Shown: positions 53,672 through 62,139, counted from the first letter of the stretch. The stretch: 64,000 bases of DNA from Cytobacillus gottheilii (GCF_001636345.1 NZ_KV440945.1:181340-245339); one strand, 5' to 3'. The notes: a model not told the origin generated them from the letters alone. Program-made: numbers and translations.

Positions 53672-55204
53672 ATGATTCAAAGGTTTTACAGATCGAGAGC
53701 TTTTCTTGCTGTTTTAGCTTTAATGCTGATCCTGCCATTTACAGTTGGAGAGCATGCTGGAGCAACAAATGATGTGCAAAAAAACTCGACAGCAGCAGAA
53801 TCGACAGAAACGACATCCACAGAGCAGACATCATTGACAGAAGAATTAAATGCCATTCTTCAAGATGAACGACTTGCCGGTGCATTAACAGGTGTTAGCG
53901 TAAGAAATGCTGATAACGGAGAAATAGTGTACTCCCATAACGAGGATATACGACTTCATCCGGCCTCCAACCAAAAAATTCTCACAGGAGCAGCAGCATT
54001 AGCAACACTTGGCGGTGACTATCAATTTTCAACGGAGATTTTAACAGATGGAGTAGTAAGAGGGAAAGTACTTCAAGGAAACTTATACATAAAAGGCAAA
54101 GGTGATCCAACCCTTTTAAAAAAGGATCTAGATGCATTTGCTAAAGAACTGAAAGCAAAAGGCATTGAAAAAATCAATGGAGATATCATCGGAGACGACA
54201 GCTGGTATGATGATGTGCGCCTATCGACTGACTTGAACTGGGATGACGAATCGAACTACACAGGTGCACAGGTCTCAGCTCTTACCTTATCTCCTAATGA
54301 AGATTATGATATGGGAACAGTCATCGTAGAAGTGACAGCAGGGAAAAAGGCCGGCGATCAGGCACAGGTCTCCGTTACTCCAGCAACGGACTATGTGAAC
54401 ATCGTAACCGAGGCAGCTACTGTTGCAAAAGGCGAATCAAAAAGCATCTCGATCAGCAGAGAACACGGCACCAATGATATTATCATTAAAGGAAAAATCC
54501 CGCTAGAAGGTTCAGCATCGAGATCATGGGTGTCTGTATGGGAACCAACAGGTTATGTGCTGGATGTGTTTGCGAAGTCACTGCAAGAACAAGGAATTAA
54601 GCAGATTGGCAAAAACGAAGTAAAACGTGGTGTAACAGCTAAGGATGCAGTACTGCTGGCCACCAAACAATCCATGCCATTAAAAGAATTGTTCCTGCCA
54701 TTTATGAAGCTCAGCAACAATGGCCATGCGGAAATGATCGTTAAAGCTATGGGCAAAGAGATTCATGGGGAAGGCAGCTGGGAGAAAGGACTCGATGTCG
54801 TTGAAAGCCAGCTCACCTCATTTGGACTGGACATGGAATCCATCCTGCTCCGTGACGGATCAGGCATGTCTCATAAAAATCTTATTCCAGCAGAGCAGCT
54901 AACAAAGCTGCTTTATGAAATACAAGATGAACCATGGTATCCGCAATTTGAACATTCCCTGCCTGTTGCAGGAATTTCAGACCGGCTAGTAGGAGGCACA
55001 TTGCGCAACCGACTTAAGGGTGAGAACACACAAGGGAACATCAAAGCGAAAACCGGCTCCCTTACTGGTGCCAACACCCTCTCCGGCTACGTCACAGCAA
55101 AAAATGGCGAGAAGTTCATCTTCTCGATTATGATGAACAACTATATCAGCGGATCGATGACGGAAATCCAGGACAGGATTGTGGAGACACTGGCGAAGCA
55201 GTGA
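53672..55204 (+). CDS. D-alanyl-D-alanine carboxypeptidase/endopeptidase (S13, class C PBP, DacB-like)
   Basis: The 510-residue exported protein has a signal peptide ending near EHAGA and a serine/threonine-rich linker. The S13 catalytic motifs are SNQK (Ser99-Lys102), SNN in KLSNNGHAEM, and KTG in IKAKTGSLTGANTLSGY. Between the first two motifs lies the large insert usual in PBP4-type enzymes. It trims or cuts peptidoglycan peptides. ATG 53672 follows AAAGGATGTGA; a GTG one codon earlier is possible. Confidence 0.92.
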   Translation: MIQRFYRSRAFLAVLALMLILPFTVGEHAGATNDVQKNSTAAESTETTSTEQTSLTEELNAILQDERLAGALTGVSVRNADNGEIVYSHNEDIRLHPASNQKILTGAAALATLGGDYQFSTEILTDGVVRGKVLQGNLYIKGKGDPTLLKKDLDAFAKELKAKGIEKINGDIIGDDSWYDDVRLSTDLNWDDESNYTGAQVSALTLSPNEDYDMGTVIVEVTAGKKAGDQAQVSVTPATDYVNIVTEAATVAKGESKSISISREHGTNDIIIKGKIPLEGSASRSWVSVWEPTGYVLDVFAKSLQEQGIKQIGKNEVKRGVTAKDAVLLATKQSMPLKELFLPFMKLSNNGHAEMIVKAMGKEIHGEGSWEKGLDVVESQLTSFGLDMESILLRDGSGMSHKNLIPAEQLTKLLYEIQDEPWYPQFEHSLPVAGISDRLVGGTLRNRLKGENTQGNIKAKTGSLTGANTLSGYVTAKNGEKFIFSIMMNNYISGSMTEIQDRIVETLAKQ

Positions 55205-55251
55205 ACTAGCAGAAACCGTCAGTCCATGATCAGATAAATAAATGAACATAG

Positions 55252-55285
55252 AATCCTGGCGATTGTGTCGCCGGGATTTTTTTGC
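55252..55285 (+). terminator. terminator of the S13 PBP gene
   Basis: AATCCTGGCGA and TCGCCGGGATT pair around TTGTG and are followed by TTTTTTT. Confidence 0.9.
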
Positions 55286-55380
55286 CTTCAGATGTAAATT
55301 TCATTATTTACTCAAAAACAATATTAATAGTTATTGTTATAATAGGATAGATAAATTGAATGAGCGGAGGAACTATAATA

Positions 55381-55722
55381 ATGAGCCAATACCCGAATTG
55401 CCCAAAATGCCAATCTGCATATACTTACGATGATGGGACTTTTCTCGTTTGTCCGGAATGCGGATACGAGTGGAGTGCGAATGAGGAAACAGAAGCTGCT
55501 GGAGATACGAAGATCGTCAAAGATGCTAACGGAAATATTTTAAATGACGGCGATACTGTGAGTGTGATAAAAGACCTGAAAGTCAAAGGCAGTTCATCTG
55601 TACTGAAGCAAGGTACGAAAGTGAAAGGAATCCGCTTAGTGGACGGAGATCATGATATTGATTGCAAAATCACTGGATTTGGTGCTATGAAATTAAAATC
55701 CGAATTTGTGAAGAAAATTTAA
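55381..55722 (+). CDS. PhnA/YjdM-like zinc-ribbon protein
   Basis: The 113-residue protein has an N-terminal zinc ribbon with CPKC and CPECG (about residues 7-27) and a C-terminal SH3-like domain with the conserved [17 protein letters not shown] and LKSEFVKK. It matches the PhnA/YjdM family. The family was named for its place in a phosphonate operon of E. coli, but no phosphonate function is shown and no such genes are nearby. The ATG at 55381 follows GCGGAGGA. Confidence 0.92.
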   Translation: MSQYPNCPKCQSAYTYDDGTFLVCPECGYEWSANEETEAAGDTKIVKDANGNILNDGDTVSVIKDLKVKGSSSVLKQGTKVKGIRLVDGDHDIDCKITGFGAMKLKSEFVKKI

Positions 55723-55746
55723 GAAAATAAACAAGCAGGAGCCACC

Positions 55747-57078
55747 ATGAAAAGACTACTTTTGATTATTGCTGCAGCCGCAGCCATGATCTTTTTCTTA
55801 CTGAACATGAACGAAACCAAAGAACAAAAACAGGATTTATATGTAGCGACAGATGGAAATGATGAAAATGATGGATCCATAACAAAGCCCTTTCGCACAC
55901 TGACGAAAGCCGCTTCTGAAGCGGAAGCCGGGACAACTGTACATATCCATGAAGGAATTTACGAAGAGCAGCTGGTCATCCAGCATAGCGGCACAAAATC
56001 AAATGGAGTTATTTTTCAGCCCTATCATGATGAAGATGTGATTCTGAGTGGTGAAAACATACCAAGTGAGGAAGGCGATACTGCCCTCATTACGATCGAC
56101 AGCAAAGACTATGTGACAATTAAGGGCCTCATGATTCAGGATTTAACGACGGAATTAACGGATGAAACCGTCATGGGCATTTTTGTGACAGGCTCCAGCA
56201 GCCATATTACATTGGACAGCAACCATATCCAGCGTATTGAAACACATGCAGACGATGGAAATGGCCATGGCATTGCATTTTATGGAACGGAGCCTATGAA
56301 GGACATAACGGTGACCAAAAATACTGTACAAGACCTCAAGCTGGGCGCAAGCGAAGCACTTGTCCTCAATGGCAATATTGATGGTTTTAATATTGAAGAT
56401 AACACAGTAAGCCGCAATGACAATATCGGCATTGATCTGATCGGCTATGAAGGAGTGGCTGCAGATCAAGACGCAGACTATGTGCGCAATGGGTTGGTAG
56501 CTCGTAACACAGTTCATGACATCTCTACTTACGGCAATCCAACATATGGCGAGGAATATAACGCTGCCGGGATCTACGTTGATGGCGGAAAAGAGATCAC
56601 AATCGAAGAAAATACCATCTATGGCAGTGATATCGGCATCGAAGCCACTTCCGAACATGCTGATCAATACGCGGAAAACATTGAAATCATCAATAATAAT
56701 ATATATGAAAACTTTTACACAGGCATCTCCATTGGCGGATACGACGAAGACCGCGGCGGTACAATCAATTCCTATATTGGACACAACATCCTTTTCCGAA
56801 ATGATACCCTTGATCTCGCCGGCGGACAGCTAATGATCCAGCATGACGTAAAAGACAATACGATTGAAAAGAATACCCTAACAGCAGGTCCATCCAGCAT
56901 CTATATCGCAAACTTCTTCACGACCAACGAAAATACAACACTAAGCGATAATGTATTTCAAAAAGAAGATGGAGAAGACGGCATTTGGATTTGGAAGGAT
57001 CAAGAGTATACGTCCTTCGAAGAATTTAAAGCAGCATACCAGGGGGACGGTTCTGTTGGGGGGCTTAAAGTAAAATAG
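55747..57078 (+). CDS. secreted right-handed beta-helix repeat protein
   Basis: The 443-residue protein has an N-terminal membrane anchor or signal (MKRLLLIIAAAAAMIFFLL). DUF1565-like DLYVATDGNDENDGSITKPF follows, then many parallel beta-helix repeats with N-T-V/I and G-I-x-V patterns (for example SSHITLDSNHIQRI and KDITVTKNTVQDL). The fold is that of pectate-lyase-like carbohydrate enzymes, but I cannot identify a catalytic site. It is 24 bp after the PhnA-like gene and 68 bp before rlmH. Confidence 0.85.
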   Translation: MKRLLLIIAAAAAMIFFLLNMNETKEQKQDLYVATDGNDENDGSITKPFRTLTKAASEAEAGTTVHIHEGIYEEQLVIQHSGTKSNGVIFQPYHDEDVILSGENIPSEEGDTALITIDSKDYVTIKGLMIQDLTTELTDETVMGIFVTGSSSHITLDSNHIQRIETHADDGNGHGIAFYGTEPMKDITVTKNTVQDLKLGASEALVLNGNIDGFNIEDNTVSRNDNIGIDLIGYEGVAADQDADYVRNGLVARNTVHDISTYGNPTYGEEYNAAGIYVDGGKEITIEENTIYGSDIGIEATSEHADQYAENIEIINNNIYENFYTGISIGGYDEDRGGTINSYIGHNILFRNDTLDLAGGQLMIQHDVKDNTIEKNTLTAGPSSIYIANFFTTNENTTLSDNVFQKEDGEDGIWIWKDQEYTSFEEFKAAYQGDGSVGGLKVK

Positions 57079-57146
57079 TTTTCTTAAAAGCTCTCCACCC
57101 ATTTGATACAGTATAAAAAAACGTAAAGAAAAGGAAGCAGCAAACT

Positions 57147-57632
57147 ATGAAAATTACCATCATATCCGTCGGAAAACTAAAAGAAAAATACCTAAAACAA
57201 GGCATAGACGAATACCTAAAACGCCTCACAGCCTACGCCAACGTCAATATCATCGAAGTCCCTGACGAAAAAGCACCAGAAAACATGAGCCCAGCCGAAG
57301 AAGAAGAAGTCAAAAACAAAGAAGGCAAAAAGATCCTTGCCCACATCAGCCAGGACACCTACGTTATTACCCTGGAAATAGGCGGGAAAATGCTAACCTC
57401 CGAACAACTTGCTGAAAAACTTGATAGCCTTGCTACATATGGGAACAGCAAAATTGCCTTTATTATTGGCGGGTCGCTTGGGCTTAGTGATGAAGTAAAG
57501 GCTGCCAGCAAGTTTGCATTGTCTTTTTCAAAGATGACGTTTCCTCATCAGCTAATGCGGCTGGTATTGGTGGAGCAGGTTTATCGGAGTTTTCGGATTA
57601 ATCGGGGGGATGCTTACCACACCAAACCCTAA
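57147..57632 (+). CDS. rlmH: 23S rRNA (pseudouridine1915-N3) methyltransferase RlmH with an altered C-terminus
   Basis: RlmH is a small SPOUT methyltransferase acting on helix 69 of 23S rRNA. It starts [22 protein letters not shown] and has the SAM-binding [14 protein letters not shown] and the tail [18 protein letters not shown]. The family normally ends YHK or YHR. Here the end is YHTKP, two residues longer (161 residues). That change lies exactly where SCC-type islands insert in staphylococci. Codon usage also shifts within the gene, from C-ending codons before about 57400 to G/T-ending codons after. Low-GC accessory DNA follows. Confidence 0.95.
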   Translation: MKITIISVGKLKEKYLKQGIDEYLKRLTAYANVNIIEVPDEKAPENMSPAEEEEVKNKEGKKILAHISQDTYVITLEIGGKMLTSEQLAEKLDSLATYGNSKIAFIIGGSLGLSDEVKAASKFALSFSKMTFPHQLMRLVLVEQVYRSFRINRGDAYHTKP

Positions 57633-57720
57633 AACAAGTTTTATCGATATTAATGAGTCAGTGGAATTTGTGTTGTATATGACAGATGGCGTAATAACTC
57701 AAATGAAAAGGGCAACATAA
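57610..57720 (+). other. short open frame across the rlmH end, possible remnant
   Basis: An ATG at 57610, inside the last codons of rlmH in another frame, opens 36 codons ending TDGVITQMKRAT at 57720. I do not recognise it. It may be the truncated end of a gene brought by the island, or chance. Confidence 0.25.
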
Positions 57721-57724
57721 AGGG

Positions 57725-57755
57725 AAAAGGTGACTTTAACAGGTCACCTTTTATT
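57725..57755. terminator. bidirectional terminator between rlmH and its paralogue
   Basis: AAAAGGTGAC (57725-57734) and GTCACCTTTT (57743-57752) pair perfectly around TTTAACAG, so the hairpin can serve both convergent genes. The right arm reaches into the paralogue's stop codon. Confidence 0.85.
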
Positions 57756-58152
57756 TGTGGTATGGCTCATTATTGAGAATGCGATATGAACGGTAAATCT
57801 GCTCAAACATTATGAGTGTTTTAATTCCTAAGTCCATTTCCATTGGACTAATGGCTAATACTTCATCATGGGGTAAATTATCAGCACCAATAATAATAGT
57901 TACATCTGATTTGCCTGTTATCCCTAATTGATTTATTTTTTCAGCGAGTTCCTCTGATGTTACCGTTGTTCCCATAACAGAAATCAATATCTTATAGGTC
58001 TTATCTGAAATTTTTTTTAAGAGCTGTTCTTTGTTCTTAAAGTGTTGTAATTTTATTTTACAGTATCTGCTCAAACGCTTCTCATATTCCTTTATACCTT
58101 CGAGAAATGTCTTTTCAATTTTATCTCCAACAATGTAAATTTTAATATTCAT
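57751..58152 (-). CDS. short RlmH paralogue (SPOUT methyltransferase), tail-to-tail with rlmH
   Basis: The 133-residue protein has the RlmH outline: MNIKIYIVGDKIEKTFLEGIKEYEKRL, shown here as IKIYIVGDK...GIKEYEKRL, then EELAEKINQL, IIIGADNLPHDEV and the tail FEQIYRSYRILNNEPYHK. It is about 28 residues shorter than the chromosomal RlmH, mainly in the middle. The GG of the SAM loop is G-A here. It keeps the canonical YHK end that the chromosomal copy has lost. It lies on the opposite strand, on the lagging side, at the island's edge. Confidence 0.88.
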   Translation of the reverse strand: MNIKIYIVGDKIEKTFLEGIKEYEKRLSRYCKIKLQHFKNKEQLLKKISDKTYKILISVMGTTVTSEELAEKINQLGITGKSDVTIIIGADNLPHDEVLAISPMEMDLGIKTLIMFEQIYRSYRILNNEPYHK

Positions 58153-58349
58153 CGTAAAACCTCAGTTACATTATTTTATTTCTACTAATTCATACTACTT
58201 TATTTCTAAGATGAAACACAAGCAACGCTAAATTATGAATGAAAACAGTGAAAAAAAGCATGTTTATTTACTTTAACTCATCTTCCTTCCGAGTTATATT
58301 ACAACAAAGAAAAAATTCATATCTAATTTGGAGAGGGACGGAATGAATA

Positions 58350-58667
58350 ATGCAAATATCACAAGAAGTTATTTTTAATCGTTTTCCTTGGGCAAGACCA
58401 GTCGATTTAGAGATTGATGATTCTGTGGAGGGGTGGTATTTCAGTGATGTTATGCCTTGGACCTTCAATCAGGCTCAAATGAAGTTGATACACACAATAC
58501 TTGAAGAGGTAGAACATTGGTATTTGTTAAGACACAAGCCGATTGAGGTTGTAATAGTCGAATTTAAAGAGGTTCAGGGTCACGTTTTTGTTGAGAAGAT
58601 TTGTGGGTTTCCTGAGGTGGATGACATATTCGAAAAATATCGAGCTATATATCTTGGAGAGCAATAA
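58350..58667 (+). CDS. hypothetical protein, paralogue of the next gene
   Basis: This 105-residue acidic protein is not one I recognise. It shares with the next gene an N-terminal FNRFPWAR block, then WTFNQAQMKL and ILEEVEHWYL. It has no signal peptide or membrane helix. The ATG at 58350 follows GGAGAGGGA. The next gene begins three bases after its stop, so the two form a pair. A small acidic tandem pair in an island could be immunity-like, but that is only a guess. Confidence 0.7.
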   Translation: MQISQEVIFNRFPWARPVDLEIDDSVEGWYFSDVMPWTFNQAQMKLIHTILEEVEHWYLLRHKPIEVVIVEFKEVQGHVFVEKICGFPEVDDIFEKYRAIYLGEQ

Positions 58668-58670
58668 TAT

Positions 58671-59030
58671 ATGCTCAATCTGTCTAGAAAGAGCATTTTA
58701 GAGAGGTTCCCTTGGGCAAAGGAAAAATCTTTATTCGACAAAATTGATACTGAACAAGATTTTGATGATTCAATTGAATGGAACTTAAACGAAGCACAAC
58801 TTCAGCTTGTTGTAATGCTATTCGAAGAACTAGAGGAATGGTTTAAAAGCCGAAATAGAAATATTGACATCAATATTTATTTTGTAGGGGAATCATTGGA
58901 TGCACTCCATATTGATTTTTCTAGCAATACACGTGAAGTCTTTTTAATCATAGATAAGTATAAACAGTTCTCATTGGATTTATTGGATGAAGTCGATGAT
59001 GAAGAAGATGATTATGAGGATATATTCTAA
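58671..59030 (+). CDS. hypothetical protein, paralogue of the previous gene
   Basis: The 119-residue acidic protein shares I..RFPWA, W.(F/L)N.AQ(M/L).L and EE(L/V)E.W with its neighbour. It ends in a run of aspartate and glutamate (DEVDDEEDDYEDIF). I do not recognise a domain. It has no clear ribosome binding site, which fits translation coupled to the previous gene. A hairpin terminator follows its stop. Confidence 0.7.
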   Translation: MLNLSRKSILERFPWAKEKSLFDKIDTEQDFDDSIEWNLNEAQLQLVVMLFEELEEWFKSRNRNIDINIYFVGESLDALHIDFSSNTREVFLIIDKYKQFSLDLLDEVDDEEDDYEDIF

Positions 59031-59060
59031 GGTGTCATAAAATTGGCACCTTATTTTTAT
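59029..59060 (+). terminator. terminator after the paralogous pair
   Basis: AAGGTGTC and GGCACCTT pair (one G-T) around ATAAAATT and are followed by ATTTTTATT. Confidence 0.8.
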
Positions 59061-59264
59061 TCTTTGAGTATTTAATGCTCTCGAAAACAATAATTCTAAG
59101 TTTTTATTTTTTAAAATGGGAACATACGTTTCGTATCGTATCGGTGTTCAAATAAATAAACGGTGATTTTCGAAAATATGTCTAGGAGAATAAATTCATT
59201 CATGAGTGATTGATTGAGCTAATACATAGTAGATAGAGAGAGTCTGAATAGAACAGTAAAAACT

Positions 59265-59390
59265 GAGTACACAAATAATATTTCACCCACACCAAACGAA
59301 CTCAAACAACTCAGAATTTGTAACCCTTCTTGAGTCCACTAAATCCATCTCAACCTGCATCCTTCTTCTCCATCCGAGCACCCGAGCACC
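59265..59390 (+). repeat. diverged direct repeat, copy 1
   Basis: GAGTACACA...ATATTTCACCCACA...CAAACAACTCAGAATTT aligns along its length with copy 2. Inside, ACTCAA and TTGAGT could form a hairpin about 24 bases apart. Confidence 0.65.
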
Positions 59391-59515
59391 CAACAATAAA
59401 TGAATCTAAACTCAACCAAGTCAAATAAGACTTCAGAGAAAAAATGAATTAACAGTTATTTGGTCAGTAGAAATATAAAACTAGACTTAGACTGAGCAAT
59501 AACATATACAAACCA

Positions 59516-59625
59516 GAGCACACACAAAAATATCCCCCACATCACACAAACTCAAGCAACTTAGATTTCATTAGCCACTTTGAGTTCTTCTAATGTTTCA
59601 GCCTTTTCACAGAGTGTCCGAGCAT
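59516..59625 (+). repeat. diverged direct repeat, copy 2
   Basis: GAGCACACA...ATATCCCCCACA...CAAGCAACTTAGATTTC aligns with copy 1, about 251 bp away. The ACTCAA/TTGAGT pair is kept at equal spacing, and both copies run on to CCGAGCA. Confidence 0.65.
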
Positions 59626-59867
59626 GCATAAATTTCGTTCTACTATTTCATTAAATGATTCTACACATAGAGTTTCTATTCGGAGATATGGTTCCATTTT
59701 ATGGAACATAGATATTCATATATGGAGTATGTAAAAATTATTCAACATATTTTAAACCAATCTACAAACATAGACCAAATTGGCAACATTTTTCAAGAGG
59801 CTCCCAATATATTTACTAACTTGCTAGGTCGGGTTAGCAAATTAACTATCTATGGGGGCAAGATTTT

Positions 59868-60770
59868 ATGTTAAACAATTTATTTAAACTACCACAAGGT
59901 CTGCAAGCAATGGACGAAAGTAACTCAATGAAACCAACAAAATTAAAGGTTGTTGAAGCAACCAATCTTTCCACTCTAACAATTGAAGAAAGAGCAAAAA
60001 GAGAGGAAAGATTAAATGAGCTAATAGAAAGCAAACTTGGTAAAAAGGTTTTAGAAGAATGGCAGATTGAGGTTCTCTATGGAAGGTCGAGTTCATTGAA
60101 TAGACAATCTCATGCAATTAAGTTAACTAATAATATTACAGGAGAAAGTATCGCTTTCCTAAAAAATGAGATTCAAAATATGAAAAATGCAGACCAAATT
60201 GTAGATACCTTAAATATCATCGGTGAAGTTGAAAGGAATTACATTAGATTTTTTGGAAACTACATTAATGCAGCGAGAGTACTTCCTGATAGAGTAACGG
60301 TCGTTAAGGATTTATCACTTGTAGTGTCCGAACGGAACTTAGCAGTGGGATTTACTGTCCTTGAATATTATCAGTTTTTTGCTCAAGATTATTTCCATAA
60401 TCAAGGTTTGTATCCTACAAAAAGTAGCAATCAATTTAAAAAGGGTGTAAGTCATGGAATTATTCATGATTCAGAGAGTCAGGGGTATTTTAAAAATGAA
60501 TATGGTTATTATCCTGTGGCAATTAGGTCAGGTAACCTTGAAAAGTTATTTCCTTATATGAGTGACCAGGAGTTTGGACAAGTTATTAGTAAACTCAATC
60601 ATCTAGGGGTATTGCATGAATCTACATCAAGAAGGATAGAGAGAAATACAAAACCTAAACGGAGAATAAAAATGGTAGATATGCAATTAGAGAAAAAAGG
60701 CGACCCGGACTATCATGAAGATGTATATATTTTCAATATTATTCCACATCTATTAGAAGGGAGCAACTAG
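59868..60770 (+). CDS. hypothetical protein coupled to an adenine methyltransferase
   Basis: I do not recognise this 300-residue soluble protein. It has a charged, probably coiled-coil segment at about residues 38-60 (TIEERAKREERLNELIESK) and a central part with aromatic clusters. The C-terminal stretch, YMSDQEFGQVISKLNHLGVLHES followed by a basic RRIERNTKPKRR, could be a winged helix. The ATG follows GGGGGCA. It ends one base before the methyltransferase gene, so the two are translated together, and its product may recruit, guide or be paired with the methyltransferase. Confidence 0.7.
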   Translation: MLNNLFKLPQGLQAMDESNSMKPTKLKVVEATNLSTLTIEERAKREERLNELIESKLGKKVLEEWQIEVLYGRSSSLNRQSHAIKLTNNITGESIAFLKNEIQNMKNADQIVDTLNIIGEVERNYIRFFGNYINAARVLPDRVTVVKDLSLVVSERNLAVGFTVLEYYQFFAQDYFHNQGLYPTKSSNQFKKGVSHGIIHDSESQGYFKNEYGYYPVAIRSGNLEKLFPYMSDQEFGQVISKLNHLGVLHESTSRRIERNTKPKRRIKMVDMQLEKKGDPDYHEDVYIFNIIPHLLEGSN

Positions 60771-60771
60771 T

Positions 60772-61698
60772 ATGGCAAAACCACTAAGAAAATCAGACCC
60801 AATGGATTCATTGGGTTCAAAAAGACAGGTTATTCAACAATTGTGTGAGGTGGCAGAGTATGCCATCTCCACTTATAACATTGCAGGGGTTCAAGAGCTA
60901 TTTGGAGGTGGATTTCGCTTCAGCCTATATCTTGACCACGATGGTAATTTAGAGTTTAGAACTGCAAATGAAATTGATTACGGGGTAGTGAGCCTTTTCC
61001 AATGTATGCAAGACCTTAACAAAACTGACCAGTTAATCGAGCAGATTTGGTTACTAGCTGATGAATATAGTACAAAGGGTAAGTTTGAAGAAGCAATGGA
61101 AGAGCGAATAGACCCAGAAACTCCACTAATTCGTGCAGCCGCCTTAACTTACATCGTAGTGGAATATTCTCGTTCTGCTGATAGACAAACCTTTTCACAA
61201 CATGATGCAGATGATGGTATCTCACCTAAGTCATTAAAGAAGTTATACGATGTAGACCTTGACATTGGTGATGTCCAAATCTTCTGTGGCGATTACAGGG
61301 AGCAGTTTAACAAATATAAAAACCGTTCAGATGTTTTGATATACCTAGACCCTCCGTACTTAGTCACTGAAAAACCGAAGCAGTTTAAGAAGGTTAGAAA
61401 AAAGAAGGACAGTGATGAAAGTAATACTAAGGAAACAACAGGCTATGTGCATCCATTTACCATAGAAGACCACAAGGAACTTGTAAAAAACTTATTAACT
61501 ACAAACAATAAATATATCTTGTCAGGTTACGAGAATGATGTATACAAGCCCTTAGAGGATAAAAAAAATGGTTTCTACAAATATTTTCTGGGACTTGTAA
61601 AAATATCTTCAGGGAAGAAAAAGAAAGAGTTTATATGGACAAATTTCCAACTCCCTGAAGGTTTACTACCAGAAGAGCCCTCAGATGAGGATTTATAG
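60772..61698 (+). CDS. Dam-like N6-adenine DNA methyltransferase
   Basis: The 308-residue protein has the D12-class pattern: an early GSKRQVIQQL, the SAM-binding QELFGGGFRFSLYL (residues 41-54, the Dam F.GGG motif), ANEIDYGVVSLF, and the catalytic DPPY at 193-196 within LIYLDPPYLVT. The spacing between the motifs, and a lysine-rich stretch after DPPY (KKFKKVRKKKDSDES region), are unusual. No restriction endonuclease is visible next to it. It may be an orphan methyltransferase or half of a module with the preceding gene. Confidence 0.85.
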   Translation: MAKPLRKSDPMDSLGSKRQVIQQLCEVAEYAISTYNIAGVQELFGGGFRFSLYLDHDGNLEFRTANEIDYGVVSLFQCMQDLNKTDQLIEQIWLLADEYSTKGKFEEAMEERIDPETPLIRAAALTYIVVEYSRSADRQTFSQHDADDGISPKSLKKLYDVDLDIGDVQIFCGDYREQFNKYKNRSDVLIYLDPPYLVTEKPKQFKKVRKKKDSDESNTKETTGYVHPFTIEDHKELVKNLLTTNNKYILSGYENDVYKPLEDKKNGFYKYFLGLVKISSGKKKKEFIWTNFQLPEGLLPEEPSDEDL

Positions 61699-62139
61699 GA
61701 GGGGTATCTAGTAACTTATTACCTCTAGGGTATTTATTTGTCTTTTCAAATTCGCTCACAAATTGTTTCTAGGGTCGGTAGGCTATTCATCCCTTACTTT
61801 TGTTTACACTCGTCAATTTCGGTGCTTAAAATCGCTTACAGGGGTATTGCTTATTTATTTGTATATAAAATTACTGTTTCGATTAAAGGGATTTATAAAA
61901 ATCTCTTTTTTTGTGCCTTTAAATCAAACTGTTTTTTTCCATAGGTTTTGACTGACATTTTGCAATAGAACATGGAAAGTTTATACGAAAGGTGAGTTGA
62001 GTGTGCATATAAAAATTAATTACTATACCAGCTAATCTACCATATCATCAATAGCCGAGACAATTTTATAAATATCAGGACATCGAACGTTATCTATTAA
62101 CGGTATAGAAGCTGAGTAAATGTAAAGAGGGTGAGAATA
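61699..62139. other. intergenic region with a terminator-like hairpin
   Basis: A hairpin AAAGGGATTT with AAATCTCTTT (about 61885-61908) is followed by a T-run and probably ends the methyltransferase operon. Short open frames here lack ribosome binding sites and show no protein-like character. Confidence 0.5.

Larger units (their letters stand above)
59061..59867. other. long non-coding stretch with duplicated blocks
   Basis: About 800 bp have no convincing gene on either strand. The stretch contains the two diverged repeats listed separately, a short palindrome GTTCCAT-TTT-ATGGAAC near 59690, and mostly A/T-rich DNA. It may carry regulatory RNA or a site used by the island. Confidence 0.5.

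Noticed and set aside
56155-56784. 209-codon minus-strand frame opposite the beta-helix gene
   Set aside because: It is an antisense shadow of a repeat-rich gene; the plus frame has the signal peptide, DUF1565 block and ribosome binding site.
57751-58152. Short RlmH paralogue as a decayed pseudogene
   Set aside because: The frame is intact, the start and canonical tail are present, and the shortening is internal, so decay is not supported.
61738-61951. Two overlapping 60-70 codon frames after the methyltransferase
   Set aside because: Neither has a ribosome binding site, and they overlap a terminator-like hairpin.
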